From Phormidium tenue FACHB-1050 (GTDB lineage Bacteria > Cyanobacteriota > Cyanobacteriia > Pseudanabaenales > Pseudanabaenaceae), in NCBI RefSeq assembly GCF_014696925.1, contig NZ_JACJQY010000002.1, positions 124,001 to 188,000 on the forward strand: 64,000 nucleotides of DNA. The letters run 5' to 3'. The translations under genes and the position numbers were made by a program. The notes under the pieces are model-generated. The model did not search any database and had not been told where the DNA came from. It was given only the letters and a program-made list of their open reading frames with translations. This document shows positions 1 to 9,422 of the stretch, piece after piece. The stretch's first letter is position 1, and every line of letters begins with the position of its first letter.

Positions 1-1369
1 CAATGCGTGTGAGATAGGCAGCCGTCACTGATTGTATCGTCGCCTTGAGAACTAGTCCTACGACCGTTACGGAAATGACTGTGGAAACAATTTGGACTAC
101 GCCTTTAACAATACCGAGACTAACGAGAGTGCGGGTGAGAGAATTCGCTAATTCTTTACCGCGATCAATATTGATTTCACAGCCGTAGACTTTCCCAATT
201 TCTACAACCATTTGTGCGTTAATTGCGGCTGTAGCAAGGAGATCGACCACGGGCAGAGGCGTAGCAAATACCACCCCAACTACTAACCATTGGAACTTCT
301 CCACTACTTTTTCGGCTTCTGCTTGTTGTTGTTGAGATAAAGCTTCACGAGTTGCTTCCGTAAGTCTTTGCGATCGCAATAACACATTATCCGCTACCAG
401 TTCATCGCCTTCATAGCTAAGAATATCGAGCATACGAGCCAGCAAAGGTTGAATTTTAGGCTTAGGTGTAACGACTTCGCCAGAGTCGAGGGTAATCGCG
501 GCAGGATTGGCAGCGATCGCGACCACATCTTCGGGTGCGATCAAGCTCAATACTCGCGATCGTAAACTAGTCTGAATGATTTCGCGATCGCTTTTGGTGA
601 GCCGATCAATTTTATTGAAAGCAAGCACAGTCCGTTTGCCGATTTCCGTAAGCGCTTTGAGAACTTCATATTCTGAGCGCCGTAAGTCATCATCGACCAC
701 AAATACAATCAAGTCTGCTTCTGTGGCGATTTTTCGAGCTTCCTGTTCGCGATCGCTACCTAAGGCACTCGCCTCTAATATGCCTGGGCAATCAGTAATT
801 TGCACAGGTACATCTAGATTGGGAAACTTCATAGGCATATAGACTTTCCCAAGTTGTGTGGTTCCCATAGTTGCACCGACTTCGCCTCTAACTTCAGAAT
901 CTTGAAGTGCTAAATCGAGCAATCCATTTACTAAGGAAGTTTTACCTGCGGAGCCAACTCCAAACACCACCACACGCAATTCCTGACGAATGAAATTCTT
1001 TTTGAGTTGTTCTGTTTGCTCAGCAAGCGATCGCCGCATCACTTCATCTTGGATTTGCTCAACTTGACGCTCTAGGGCTTCGAGGCTATCTTGGGCAGCT
1101 TCGATCTTATCGGTGGGAATTTCAGGAAGTGGTCGGGGTGGAGTTGGTTCTGCTTGAAATAGATTAAGATATCGCCAGATTACAAAAAACAATCCTGCCA
1201 ATGATCCCATTACTAACAGCACAACGAAGCCGCCTAAGATTGGCGATGAGGTGGCGACAAGTTGATAGATTTGAATAATGCGATCAAGTAAGGGAACGAC
1301 AAACGAAATCACTAGACCAAAGCAGCCTAAAACAAGTAGCGATCGCAACCAAGGAAATTTTCTTTTCAT
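1..1369 (-). CDS. Dynamin/Era-like GTPase with DUF697 region (3' end outside window)
   Basis: The gene reads leftward from ATG at 1369-1367 and is still open at base 1, so its C-terminus is missing. Two hydrophobic N-terminal segments (about residues 8-30 and 45-68) precede a coiled stretch and a GTPase domain. That domain shows a P-loop GVGSAGKTS, a switch-like GATMGTT, DCPG as the G3 motif and NKID as the G4 motif. A hydrophobic DUF697-like region follows, with the sequence FQWLVVGVVFATPLPVVDLL. Proteins of this layout are membrane-bound GTPases of unknown role. The start lies 4 bases after the stop of the upstream P-type ATPase, so the two are probably cotranscribed. The GTPase call is firm and the DUF697 assignment is from memory of the family. 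Confidence 0.8.
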   Translation of the reverse strand, partial: MKRKFPWLRSLLVLGCFGLVISFVVPLLDRIIQIYQLVATSSPILGGFVVLLVMGSLAGLFFVIWRYLNLFQAEPTPPRPLPEIPTDKIEAAQDSLEALERQVEQIQDEVMRRSLAEQTEQLKKNFIRQELRVVVFGVGSAGKTSLVNGLLDLALQDSEVRGEVGATMGTTQLGKVYMPMKFPNLDVPVQITDCPGILEASALGSDREQEARKIATEADLIVFVVDDDLRRSEYEVLKALTEIGKRTVLAFNKIDRLTKSDREIIQTSLRSRVLSLIAPEDVVAIAANPAAITLDSGEVVTPKPKIQPLLARMLDILSYEGDELVADNVLLRSQRLTEATREALSQQQQAEAEKVVEKFQWLVVGVVFATPLPVVDLLATAAINAQMVVEIGKVYGCEINIDRGKELANSLTRTLVSLGIVKGVVQIVSTVISVTVVGLVLKATIQSVTAAYLTRI

Positions 1370-1373
1370 TGGC

Positions 1374-4295
1374 TTAGGACTGAGGTTTTACAGGAAATTT
1401 TACAGGGTGAGACTTACGCCACCACCTTAAGATAATTTTCTCTGATTCCACCCACAAAACCAACAGCATACTAAATCCAAAGCATAAGCCCAACTCTGAA
1501 GCCGAAAGAGCATCTGTCCCGAAAAATTGTCGTAGGCTTGGCACATAGAGCAAAGCAAGTTGCAGGATCGTAGTAAAAATCACGGAAACCAATAAATAGG
1601 GATTGGAGATAGGATTTAACTCAATGATCAGTTTGGAATCAGATCGACAGGCGAGGGCATGACCCATTTGAGCAATACAGAGAGTTGTAAATGTAATAGT
1701 TTTCCAATGCTCTTGCCATGAAGGATTACCAGAGTTATAGACAAGTTCCATTAAGGAAATAGTTTGCAAACCAAAGACAACGCCAATTCGCAGGATATAC
1801 CAACCTAATCCCCTCGCAAAAATATTCTCTTTGGGGTTAAAAGGAGGTCGTTGCATTACATCAGCTTCTGATGGTTCCACAGCTAAAGCTAATGCGGGTA
1901 CACCATCAGTAACGAGATTCATCCACAGGATTTGTAAAGGGGTGAGGGGAACTGCATTAACGCCTAAAAATGGAGTCGAGGCGATCGCAATCACTTCACC
2001 GACATTACTACCAAGAATATATTTAATAAAGCGGCGGATATTCGCGTAAACCGTGCGTCCTTCCTCAGTTGCCGCCACAATCGTCGCGTAGTTATCATCC
2101 AGCAAAATCATATCGCTAGCTTCTTTAGAAACATCTGTTCCCGTGATTCCCATCGCAATTCCGATATTCGCCTGTTTGAGTGCAGGGGCATCATTCACAC
2201 CATCACCTGTCATCGCCACCACTTCACCACATCGTTGTAATGCTTGGACGATTCTTAGTTTATGTTCAGGTGAAACTCTGGCATAGACAGCGGTTTGTCG
2301 AGAGAGCGACGTGAGTTCATCATCGGTCATCAATTCAATTTCTTGCCCCGTTAAAACGCGATCGCTATCTGGATAAAAAATATTTAAGTCACGAGCGATC
2401 GCTTGAGCTGTGAGTTGATGATCGCCTGTAATCATCGTCGTGTGAATCCCAGCTTGGCGACTGATTTGCACAGCCTTAGCAGCTTCCGCCCTGAGCGCGT
2501 CTCGAATCCCGATTATGCCTAACCAAACGAGATTATTTTCTATATTGGCGAGTTCTTCCTCTGTCGGTAAATTTTCTAAGGGCAAATAGGCAAATCCTAA
2601 TACGCGCATTCCCTTAGAGGCAAGCAGAGTGTTTTGGATGTTAATCGCTGTTTTGTAGGAAGTTGTAATTAAACCAATTTGTTTATCTATTTGAATGCGA
2701 TCGCAGTGACTTAAAACTAGTTCTGGAGAACCTTTGCAAAATAGGAAGTAAGGCGTATTCGGTAACAGTGCAGCGATCGCTCGTAGGGCTTCGGGTGTAT
2801 CTTCGGCATTCATACTGTTAATGGTAGCGATCGCGCTCATCATTTTCCGCTCAGACGTAAAGGGAATCTCTGCAACCCTTGAGAAATAATGCGTAAAGTG
2901 TGACTGCCAAAGATTAGCTTTTCCTGCCAAAGTTAATAACGCGCCTTCAGTAGGATCGCCGATTATTTTCCACTGTGAACTATTTGTAGGCACAGGCAAG
3001 GGGCTTAAGTTTCTTTTTCCTTTTGAGGTTTGGCGATCGCTTATTTGTTCAACAGTCTTTTTCTGGAGATAGGAGTCATTGCAAATTACACCTGACGCTA
3101 GTAAAAGCTGTAATTCTGCACATTGATAAATACTAAGATCACTGGCTAGCATATCTCCCGCTAGTCGAGAGAGCGAAAATTCGCCAATTGGTTCATAGCC
3201 AGTTCCATTGATTTGGGCAGCATAGTTCGTAGTAAAAATATTTTCGGCTACCATTTTGTTCTGGGTCAGCGTTCCTGTTTTATCGGAACAAATCATGGTT
3301 ACCGAACCAAGGGTTTCCACCGCAGGCAATTTGCGAATCAATGCATTACGGCGTACCATTCTTTGCGTGCCAAGGGCAAGAGTCACTGTAATCACCGCAG
3401 GTAAACCTTCAGGAACTGCGGCAACCGCCATACTTAAGGATGTATTGAGCAACTTCACAAAGTCACCATTTCGCCATAGCCCTATGGTAATCACGATCGC
3501 TACTAGCACCAAAGAAGCGATTACCAAAGCCTTAGAAAGTTCTGCCATGCGTCTTTGCAAGGGAGTTTCTTCCAATTCCACATCTTGCAGGAGATTGGCA
3601 ATCTTCCCTAACTCTGTTTGCATTCCTATCGCTGTGACCAGCATCATCCCTCGTCCTTGCAATACCTCAGTTCCCTGAAAGAGCATATTGCGGCGATCGC
3701 CCAAGGATTCGTCTTCATGAAATACTTGATCGGCAAATTTATTTATGCCTTGCGATTCTCCCGTCAGCGCTCCTTCTCTGACTTTCAGCTTGATCGCCTC
3801 TAATAAGCGTCCATCCGCCGCAACTTGCATCCCTGCATCCACAAACACAATATCCCCTACTACCAGTTCTGAGGAGAGGATTTCCGTAACTTTTCCTTCG
3901 CGAAGGACTCTCACATTGGGAGCCGCCATCCGTTTTAAAGCAGCAAGTGCTTCCTCGGCACGACTTTCTTGGACATATCCCAAAATGCCATTGAGAATCA
4001 CGATCGCGGCGATCGCTACCGCATCTTTGGGAAAATTACCCACCCGTAAATCTAAGCCTGCCGAAACTACCGCCACACCCATCAGCATCAACAGCATGAT
4101 GTTAGTAAACTGATCGACAAAAATACTGAGCTTAGAGCGTCCTGCCTTGCCAGTTAATTCATTACGTCCATAGATAGCTTGGCGATCGCTTACTTGCCAC
4201 GACTCTAGCCCCAACTCTGGATTTGTATCCAAAGCCGCGATCGCTTCATCAATCGTTAAAGTGTGCCAAACTGGCTTTGTCGGTAAATTGTTCAT
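1374..4295 (-). CDS. pacL: P-type Ca2+-transporting ATPase, PacL/SERCA-like
   Basis: This 973-residue P2-type ATPase should export a cation, most likely Ca2+, across the cytoplasmic membrane. It has an N-terminal cation-ATPase domain (about 8-75) and the actuator motif TGE at 178-180. The phosphorylation site is DKTGTLT with Asp338, and the hinge contains [11 protein letters not shown]. The ion-site helices match Ca2+ pumps: VPEGLPA in M4, GSNVGE in M5 and NLVTDGVPA in M6. Length and helix count are normal for PacL. Specificity is inferred from these motifs; a broader cation pump is possible. It is the first gene of a probable two-gene leftward operon with the downstream GTPase. Confidence 0.85.
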   Translation of the reverse strand: MNNLPTKPVWHTLTIDEAIAALDTNPELGLESWQVSDRQAIYGRNELTGKAGRSKLSIFVDQFTNIMLLMLMGVAVVSAGLDLRVGNFPKDAVAIAAIVILNGILGYVQESRAEEALAALKRMAAPNVRVLREGKVTEILSSELVVGDIVFVDAGMQVAADGRLLEAIKLKVREGALTGESQGINKFADQVFHEDESLGDRRNMLFQGTEVLQGRGMMLVTAIGMQTELGKIANLLQDVELEETPLQRRMAELSKALVIASLVLVAIVITIGLWRNGDFVKLLNTSLSMAVAAVPEGLPAVITVTLALGTQRMVRRNALIRKLPAVETLGSVTMICSDKTGTLTQNKMVAENIFTTNYAAQINGTGYEPIGEFSLSRLAGDMLASDLSIYQCAELQLLLASGVICNDSYLQKKTVEQISDRQTSKGKRNLSPLPVPTNSSQWKIIGDPTEGALLTLAGKANLWQSHFTHYFSRVAEIPFTSERKMMSAIATINSMNAEDTPEALRAIAALLPNTPYFLFCKGSPELVLSHCDRIQIDKQIGLITTSYKTAINIQNTLLASKGMRVLGFAYLPLENLPTEEELANIENNLVWLGIIGIRDALRAEAAKAVQISRQAGIHTTMITGDHQLTAQAIARDLNIFYPDSDRVLTGQEIELMTDDELTSLSRQTAVYARVSPEHKLRIVQALQRCGEVVAMTGDGVNDAPALKQANIGIAMGITGTDVSKEASDMILLDDNYATIVAATEEGRTVYANIRRFIKYILGSNVGEVIAIASTPFLGVNAVPLTPLQILWMNLVTDGVPALALAVEPSEADVMQRPPFNPKENIFARGLGWYILRIGVVFGLQTISLMELVYNSGNPSWQEHWKTITFTTLCIAQMGHALACRSDSKLIIELNPISNPYLLVSVIFTTILQLALLYVPSLRQFFGTDALSASELGLCFGFSMLLVLWVESEKIILRWWRKSHPVKFPVKPQS

Positions 4296-4446
4296 TGTTT
4301 TTTGCCAACAATCAGAATGCTAGAGTCTCAGCTTAAGCCTATCAGAGTCTATGCCCTCTCTAAGCTAAGATGTATTGAGAGATTGTTACGACTGACATAA
4401 GCGAGATCGCCATACTAGATAGTGCTAATGCAATTCTGAGGGAATA

Positions 4447-5046
4447 TCAAGAACGCTTACCTGCTGTAAATCCATACCACTCATCTACAATGGGATAATA
4501 TTTATAAATATCAGAGCCAAAGTGATAGTTGCCATAGGGGTTGGGCTGATAGGCAAATCCATAAAAGTCAGAGATATCAATAAAGCGAAAGTTCGCAGTA
4601 CTAAAATAGATACCACCACGGCTATCGCGATCGCATTCTATGACGCGATATAGACCTAATCTTTGGTTAACTGGTTTGCTATTACAGATGGAGTTGAGCT
4701 TATCCGCATTAGTAACAACCGCCTCAAAGGCAGGGCGTGATACTGAAAAGGCTATTGTTTGGGGCAGATTAGTTTTTAATAAAATTACTGTTAGCCCTAA
4801 AGTTACTGCGGCAGAGATTATTAAGGTTTGAATTGCAGGGAAAAAATTTATCTTCTTCAAGATTTGCATCCCAACTACAACTATCACTACAAATGCAATT
4901 AAAAGCGGGATTCCATAAATATACACAATCAAAAGAAGAATAAAGGTCAGATCGGCAAGCTCTCCAGGAAAGCAACTAATCCACAGTATTCCCAGACAAA
5001 TTAGTTGCAAGAGAAACAAAAGTATAAGTAGGAAACGATTCGCCAT
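4447..5046 (-). CDS. Hypothetical membrane protein
   Basis: I do not recognise this 199-residue protein. It has about three hydrophobic segments near residues 5-25, 32-60 and 72-92, followed by a soluble C-terminal half containing two cysteines (in SICNSK and VIECDRDS). That half is probably on the periplasmic side. The gene stands alone, with about 150 bases separating it from the ATPase. A hairpin element lies just upstream of its start at 5081-5138. No neighbour suggests a function. Confidence 0.55.
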   Translation of the reverse strand: MANRFLLILLFLLQLICLGILWISCFPGELADLTFILLLIVYIYGIPLLIAFVVIVVVGMQILKKINFFPAIQTLIISAAVTLGLTVILLKTNLPQTIAFSVSRPAFEAVVTNADKLNSICNSKPVNQRLGLYRVIECDRDSRGGIYFSTANFRFIDISDFYGFAYQPNPYGNYHFGSDIYKYYPIVDEWYGFTAGKRS

Positions 5047-5080
5047 TCTTCAGCACCTTATTTAGAAACTTGCCGTAGAT

Positions 5081-5138
5081 TATAGCGAGCCTAAATAGGT
5101 GAGAGTGCGCCCCTTCGGGGCGCACTCTCACCTATTTA
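5081..5138. repeat. Hairpin element, TATAGC-AATCC family (copy 1)
   Basis: A perfect 22-bp stem with a TTC loop spans 5092-5138. Its arms read AAATAGGTGAGAGTGCGCCCC. The left end, tatagcgagcctaaat, matches the terminal sequence seen at 22956-22973 and 33578. The right terminus is not recognisable. It lies between the divergent genes at 4447-5046 and 5235-5837. Confidence 0.7.
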
Positions 5139-5234
5139 TAAGTATTGGTAAATAGATCGAACAAAGAGATCGCAATTTAAGGTTACAGTGTAGTAAATCT
5201 GACACCTTACAACCTTTATCAATTCCGCTCCGCT

Positions 5235-5837
5235 ATGTCCTACGATACTCCTCGCATTGCCAAAGTCCACCGCAAAACTGGCGAAACCGATGTCACTGTG
5301 GCGCTAAATCTTGATGGCACTGGTAAAGGCAATATCAATACTGGTATTCCCTTTCTTGATCACATGCTGCATCAAATTTGTTCCCACGGATTGATTGATC
5401 TTGATGTGCAAGCAACAGGTGATTTACACATTGATGATCATCACACCAATGAGGATGTGGGAATTGTATTAGGGCAAGCACTAGGGCAAGCATTAGGCGA
5501 TCGCAAAGGAATTGCAAGATTTGGGCATTTTGTTGCGCCCCTTGATGAATCTTTAGTACAGGTCGCCCTCGACTTTTCGGGTCGCCCCTATTTGGTATAT
5601 GGCTTAGTAATTCCCAATCAGCGCGTAGGAACCTATGACACAGAACTAATTCGTGAGTTTTTTCAAGCTGTGGTTAATCACGCGCAAATGACACTGCATG
5701 TGCGCCTCTTAGAAAGTGGCAATTCTCATCACATTATCGAGGCTGCTTTCAAGGCTTTTGCTCGTGCTTTACGCATGGCAGTAGAAGTCGATCCGCGTCG
5801 TGCCAGTATGATTCCTAGCTCAAAGGGTGTTTTGTAG
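5235..5837 (+). CDS. hisB: Imidazoleglycerol-phosphate dehydratase HisB
   Basis: HisB converts imidazole glycerol phosphate to imidazole acetol phosphate in histidine biosynthesis. The 200-residue product has the usual monofunctional length. It shows the Mn-binding motifs of the family: [13 protein letters not shown] near residue 37, DDHHTNED near 70, and a later [18 protein letters not shown] near 165. I chose ATG 5235, which gives the expected [17 protein letters not shown] start; no clear Shine-Dalgarno is visible. No other his gene is nearby, which is normal for dispersed cyanobacterial his genes. Confidence 0.95.
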   Translation: MSYDTPRIAKVHRKTGETDVTVALNLDGTGKGNINTGIPFLDHMLHQICSHGLIDLDVQATGDLHIDDHHTNEDVGIVLGQALGQALGDRKGIARFGHFVAPLDESLVQVALDFSGRPYLVYGLVIPNQRVGTYDTELIREFFQAVVNHAQMTLHVRLLESGNSHHIIEAAFKAFARALRMAVEVDPRRASMIPSSKGVL

Positions 5838-5889
5838 CACTAAAATTCCAAGATGAGATAAGTATCTGGGCATAATTACTACCCAGAGC

Positions 5890-5924
5890 CAAAGTCTGTG
5901 GCGCAGCCTGCGCCACAGGCTTTG
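5890..5924. terminator. Hairpin downstream of hisB, possible terminator
   Basis: An inverted repeat of about 16 bp around GTGGCGCA / TGCGCCAC with loop GCC lies about 55 bases after the hisB stop. A T-rich stretch follows. It could end hisB transcription; it may also be a degenerate small repeat. Confidence 0.5.
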
Positions 5925-5955
5925 AGGTTTTATATTTAATTGCTTTAGGAAAAAG

Positions 5956-6002
5956 TAATACCAAAACACAAAATGGCTATGCCATTTTGTGTTTTGGTAT
6001 TA
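5956..6002. repeat. Short ATACCAA-family hairpin
   Basis: A perfect palindrome has arms TAATACCAAAACACAAAATGGC around a TAT loop. It matches the first hairpin of the longer ATACCAA...TTGGTAT elements at 25093 and 51851. It abuts the 116-bp element that starts at 6001. Confidence 0.75.
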
Positions 6003-6116
6003 TAGCTGTCGCCATTCTTGTTAGGACATAAAACCCAAATAGTGTGAGGCGGCGCTTCGCGCCGCCTCACACTATTTGGGTTTTGATTTGTCCTGATACA
6101 GGTGGCTATAGCTATA
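6001..6116. repeat. 116-bp MITE-like element, copy 1
   Basis: Imperfect terminal inverted repeats TATAGCTGTCGCC / GGCTATAGCTATA enclose a near-perfect central stem of AAAACCCAAATAGTGTGAGGCGGCGC with its complement. A copy in the opposite orientation lies at 22790-22905 with the same length. No coding capacity of its own is evident. TA at each end would fit a TA target duplication. Confidence 0.8.
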
Positions 6117-6139
6117 CTAGAAAATTTAGAAAAGTACTT

Positions 6140-7327
6140 ATGCTAGATTTACAGAAGTTGATGGGACAGATGCAAGGAATGTCTGAACAATTGCAGAAGG
6201 AAGCCCAGCAATTGACAGTCAAACTCGATCGCGCTGAAACTATATTTCATCAAGCCTCTGCCAACCAAGCTAATCTTTGTAAACACAGTGAAATCCTGCG
6301 CGATCGCTTCATGTTTAATTGCGCGGAACCTGTTGAACCTCTGGAACAAGTTCAAGCAATATCACCCACAACCACACCACATATTGTTCTCGCCACCGAT
6401 GGCTCACAGATTGCCCCTAGTCGCCATGAAATTGCCTACTGCTATTTGATTAATATCGGTCGAGTTGCCATTTACTATAATTCTGGCATCTATCCTTTAC
6501 TTGATAATGTTCCTGAAGTCTTTTATAAAATGGAAGACCTCTATAAAGCTCGTCAGTGGGGAATTCAGACAGAGCAATGGATGACACTCAAACGTACTGT
6601 TGCTGAAAATGTGGCTCTAGCCAATTTAGCGATCGCTACACTTGCGAGTTATCCTCATTCGCCAATGTTAGCTTTTAGCGATGGAGCCTTAGTCCATTGG
6701 GAACTTGATGAGATTCCCGCCGATGCGCGATCGCATCTTTTGCCAGATATCCTTGCCGCATGGGATAACCTAAAAACTCAAAAGATTCCCTTAGCAGGAT
6801 ACATTAGCGCTCCCCGCGCCGCAGAAGCAACTAATTTTTTGCGTTTGCAGCTCTGTCCCTTTGAGGAGCCTGATTGCCATACCCATTGCTCTGATAAACC
6901 ACTAGATGCTGCACCCTGTAGCCAAATCCAACCTTTGCGTGACGGAACATTATGGAGTCGTTTACTGAAAGCAGGTGAATGCAGTCCTATCTGGAAAAGT
7001 CAGGCGCGAATTTTGCAGGAATATGGCGAACATCAGATTTATTTTTGCTACCTTCATGTCGGTACAGAAATCGCTAGAATCGAGATGCCAGCTTGGACAG
7101 CTCTGGATACAGAAATGCGATCGCAAGCTTTACAAATCATTCTCGCGCAGGTACAAAAAGGCTATGGCTATCCTGTGGCACTTGCGGAGGCGCATAATCA
7201 AGCAGTGGTCACTGGTAGCGATCGCCGCCGCTTTTTTGCAATTCTAGAGCAACAAATGGTGAAGTCGGGGTTACGGAATGTGACGACTTCTTATAAGGAA
7301 TCTCGCAAGCGCAGCAGCATTGCCTAA
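6140..7327 (+). CDS. NurA-domain nuclease
   Basis: This 395-residue protein carries a NurA-like fold. The motif LATDGSQIAPSRHE near residue 95 holds the conserved Asp of the metal site. Later conserved pieces are AFSDGALVHW (near 195) and the C-terminal YPVALAEAHNQAVVT. NurA is a 5'-3' nuclease that works with HerA in archaea; cyanobacterial homologues are annotated by similarity and their partner is unclear. I start at ATG 6140 (MLDLQKLMGQMQGM). The frame is open further upstream, but only through the 116-bp element at 6001-6116. An N-terminal coiled coil covers roughly residues 1-50. No herA is in the window. Confidence 0.75.
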   Translation: MLDLQKLMGQMQGMSEQLQKEAQQLTVKLDRAETIFHQASANQANLCKHSEILRDRFMFNCAEPVEPLEQVQAISPTTTPHIVLATDGSQIAPSRHEIAYCYLINIGRVAIYYNSGIYPLLDNVPEVFYKMEDLYKARQWGIQTEQWMTLKRTVAENVALANLAIATLASYPHSPMLAFSDGALVHWELDEIPADARSHLLPDILAAWDNLKTQKIPLAGYISAPRAAEATNFLRLQLCPFEEPDCHTHCSDKPLDAAPCSQIQPLRDGTLWSRLLKAGECSPIWKSQARILQEYGEHQIYFCYLHVGTEIARIEMPAWTALDTEMRSQALQIILAQVQKGYGYPVALAEAHNQAVVTGSDRRRFFAILEQQMVKSGLRNVTTSYKESRKRSSIA

Positions 7328-7345
7328 TTCCTCTAATAATTTTGC

Positions 7346-7461
7346 TATAGCAAAGCAAGTTTTGCTTAGGACATAAAACCCAAGAATCAAGTGGCGGCGC
7401 AAAGCGCCGCCACTCGATTCTTGGGTTTTGGTTTGTACTAGCTAACTCTTTTTTTGCTATA
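7346..7461. repeat. 116-bp MITE-like element, copy 2
   Basis: The element runs from TATAGCAAAGC to TTGCTATA with a central stem AACCCAAGAATC(A/G)AGTGGCGGCGC around an AAA loop. An almost identical copy in reverse orientation, also 116 bp, is at 32937-33052. It lies between the nuclease gene and the ABC transporter. Confidence 0.85.
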
Positions 7462-7587
7462 CATTGACCGATCTGCCCAAGCCGATCGCGGTAACCACCG
7501 CCAGCCAACAGGATGAAAAGCAATACTTGATTTTCGCAAAGGCTTACTAGGCAAGCTTTTGTCAAAATCAAGTAATATGGGTATATT

Positions 7588-9342
7588 ATGGCGCGATCGC
7601 AATTTCAAAATCTCACAAATTATCTCCGTCCTTACTGGAGTGACTTAGCCGTTGGCACGGTTGCCCTTCTAGTGGCAAATATGCTTGGCACATATATTCC
7701 TTGGCTGATCAGAGTTGCAGTTGACGATCTTAGTAAGATTCAGGCTATTGATTCTTCAAATCTGATGAATTATGTGTGGCTAATTGTTGGGTTGTCATCA
7801 CTGATGTGGGTCATCCGTATGACCTCCCGTGTGTGGATTTTTGGGATTGGGCGCAAGATTGAGTACAGCCTCAAGCAACAAATTTTTGAGCATTTACTCA
7901 AGCTGCCACCGAGCTATTTTGCCAACAATTCCGCAGGTGAGACGATCAGCATTGTCACCAGCGATGTGGAAAATATTCGCCGCCTGATGGGATTTGCCCT
8001 TCTCAGCATCATCAACTCAGTATTTGTGTATAGCCTGACTCTGCCAGCGATGATCGTGATTGATCCGATGCTGACGTTGTTATCAGTTTCTGTTTATCCA
8101 ATCATGTTGGTGATTGTGCAGAGCTTTAGCGGTCAGTTGCGTGATGAACAGTTAGAAGTTCAAGAAGAACTATCAAATGTCAGTTCGCTTTTACAAGAAG
8201 ATCTCAATGGCATGGCTTTGATCAAAACCTATGCTCAGGAGGAGAACGAACGAGGAGCCTTTAGAAAATTAAACGATCGCTTACTGGATGCTAATCTGCG
8301 AATGGCTCGCAGTCGAAATATCTTATTTCCATTACTAGGTGGAATTGCCAGTATTAGCTTTTTAGTATTGATTTGGTTTGGTGGCGAAAAATTAGCAAAT
8401 TCAGCGAATACAACATTCAAAATAGGTGATTTGCTGACCTTGATCATTTATGTAGAAAGACTAATTTTCCCAACGGCGATTTTAGGCTTTGTGATGGTGA
8501 CTTATCAACGTGGATTGGTGAGTATCGGAAGGATTCAAGGCATTCTCGATCTGCCCCCAGCGATCGCCGATCAAACAGATGCGATCACTCTTTCTAAGGA
8601 GAAAGTTACAGGCAAAATTGAAGCGAGAGATCTCACCTTCACCTATGACGGAGCTAGTCACCCTGCGCTCAATCATGCTAACTTCACGATTTATCCAAGT
8701 GAAACCGTTGCTATTTTGGGAACAGTTGGTTCTGGCAAATCTACTCTTGCTAGTGCTTTGATGCGCTTAGTTGAAGTTCCATCGGATCAAATTTTTATTG
8801 ATGGCGTAGACATTACAAAAATGCGGATTGCCGATCTCCGCGAGATTATTTCATTTGTACCGCAGGATAGTTTCTTATTTAGCGCCACGATGCGCGACAA
8901 CATTCGTTATGGAAAGCCCCAAGCTTTTGATCATGAAGTGGAGAATTTTGCTAATCAAGCGCGTATTGAACAAGAGATTCTTAAGTTTCCCAAACAATAT
9001 GACACCTTCGTTGGTGAACGGGGAATTACCCTTTCAGGTGGGCAGAGACAGCGCACTGCTCTAGCGAGAGCTTTGTTAGTAGATACTCCAATTTTGGTGT
9101 TAGATGATGCGCTCTCTAGTGTGGATAATCAGACAGCAACAGGCATTTTAGGCAATTTCCCTAAAAACAAAACCGTGATATTTATTACACACAATCTATC
9201 GGCGGCTTCAACTTGCGATCGCATTATTCTGATGGATGCAGGCAAAATTGTCCAAGTGGGGACTCATGCTGAGTTACTAACTGAGTCTCAACTTTATCAA
9301 AAGCTCTGGAATCAGCACAAACTCGAAACGGCTATCAAGTAG
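7588..9342 (+). CDS. ABC exporter, fused membrane and ATPase domains (MdlB/MsbA type)
   Basis: This 584-residue half-transporter has a six-helix membrane domain (about 1-310) followed by an ATPase domain (about 340-580). Visible motifs are Walker A LGTVGSGKST, Q-loop FVPQDSFLFSATMRDNI, signature LSGGQRQRTALARAL, Walker B ILVLDDALSSVD and H-loop ITHNLS. The catalytic Glu after Walker B is Asp (LDDALS). That is the pattern of the degenerate partner in heterodimeric exporters, so the protein may pair with another half elsewhere. The substrate cannot be read from sequence. Confidence 0.85.
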   Translation: MARSQFQNLTNYLRPYWSDLAVGTVALLVANMLGTYIPWLIRVAVDDLSKIQAIDSSNLMNYVWLIVGLSSLMWVIRMTSRVWIFGIGRKIEYSLKQQIFEHLLKLPPSYFANNSAGETISIVTSDVENIRRLMGFALLSIINSVFVYSLTLPAMIVIDPMLTLLSVSVYPIMLVIVQSFSGQLRDEQLEVQEELSNVSSLLQEDLNGMALIKTYAQEENERGAFRKLNDRLLDANLRMARSRNILFPLLGGIASISFLVLIWFGGEKLANSANTTFKIGDLLTLIIYVERLIFPTAILGFVMVTYQRGLVSIGRIQGILDLPPAIADQTDAITLSKEKVTGKIEARDLTFTYDGASHPALNHANFTIYPSETVAILGTVGSGKSTLASALMRLVEVPSDQIFIDGVDITKMRIADLREIISFVPQDSFLFSATMRDNIRYGKPQAFDHEVENFANQARIEQEILKFPKQYDTFVGERGITLSGGQRQRTALARALLVDTPILVLDDALSSVDNQTATGILGNFPKNKTVIFITHNLSAASTCDRIILMDAGKIVQVGTHAELLTESQLYQKLWNQHKLETAIK

Positions 9343-9390
9343 TTCGATATAGCCATTTGCGTCGTGCGAAGCACGACAAATCAAAAACAC

Positions 9391-9421
9391 AGAAATGGCG
9401 GCGCAAAGCGCCGCCATTTCT
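9391..9421. terminator. Bidirectional hairpin between convergent genes
   Basis: A perfect 14-bp stem AGAAATGGCGGCGC with loop AAA separates the end of the ABC transporter (+) and the stop of the GGDEF gene (-). A second small hairpin, GTCGTGC-GAA-GCACGAC, sits at 9361-9377. The position fits transcription termination for both genes. Confidence 0.6.
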
Positions 9422-9422
9422 A

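Noticed and set aside
1831-4113. Several plus-strand ORFs opposite the P-type ATPase
   Set aside because: They lie antisense to a full-length, motif-complete gene and show no family features.
6044-6139. N-terminal extension of the NurA-like ORF
   Set aside because: It is coded through the 116-bp repeat (the RRRFAPPHTIWVL reading also appears in the copy at 22790), so it is repeat-derived, and ATG 6140 gives the family-like start.
7209-7571. 120-residue minus-strand ORF
   Set aside because: Most of it is the repeat at 7346-7461; the same peptide (IAKKELASTNQNPRIEWR) is read from the copy at 32937, so it is a property of the element, not a gene.
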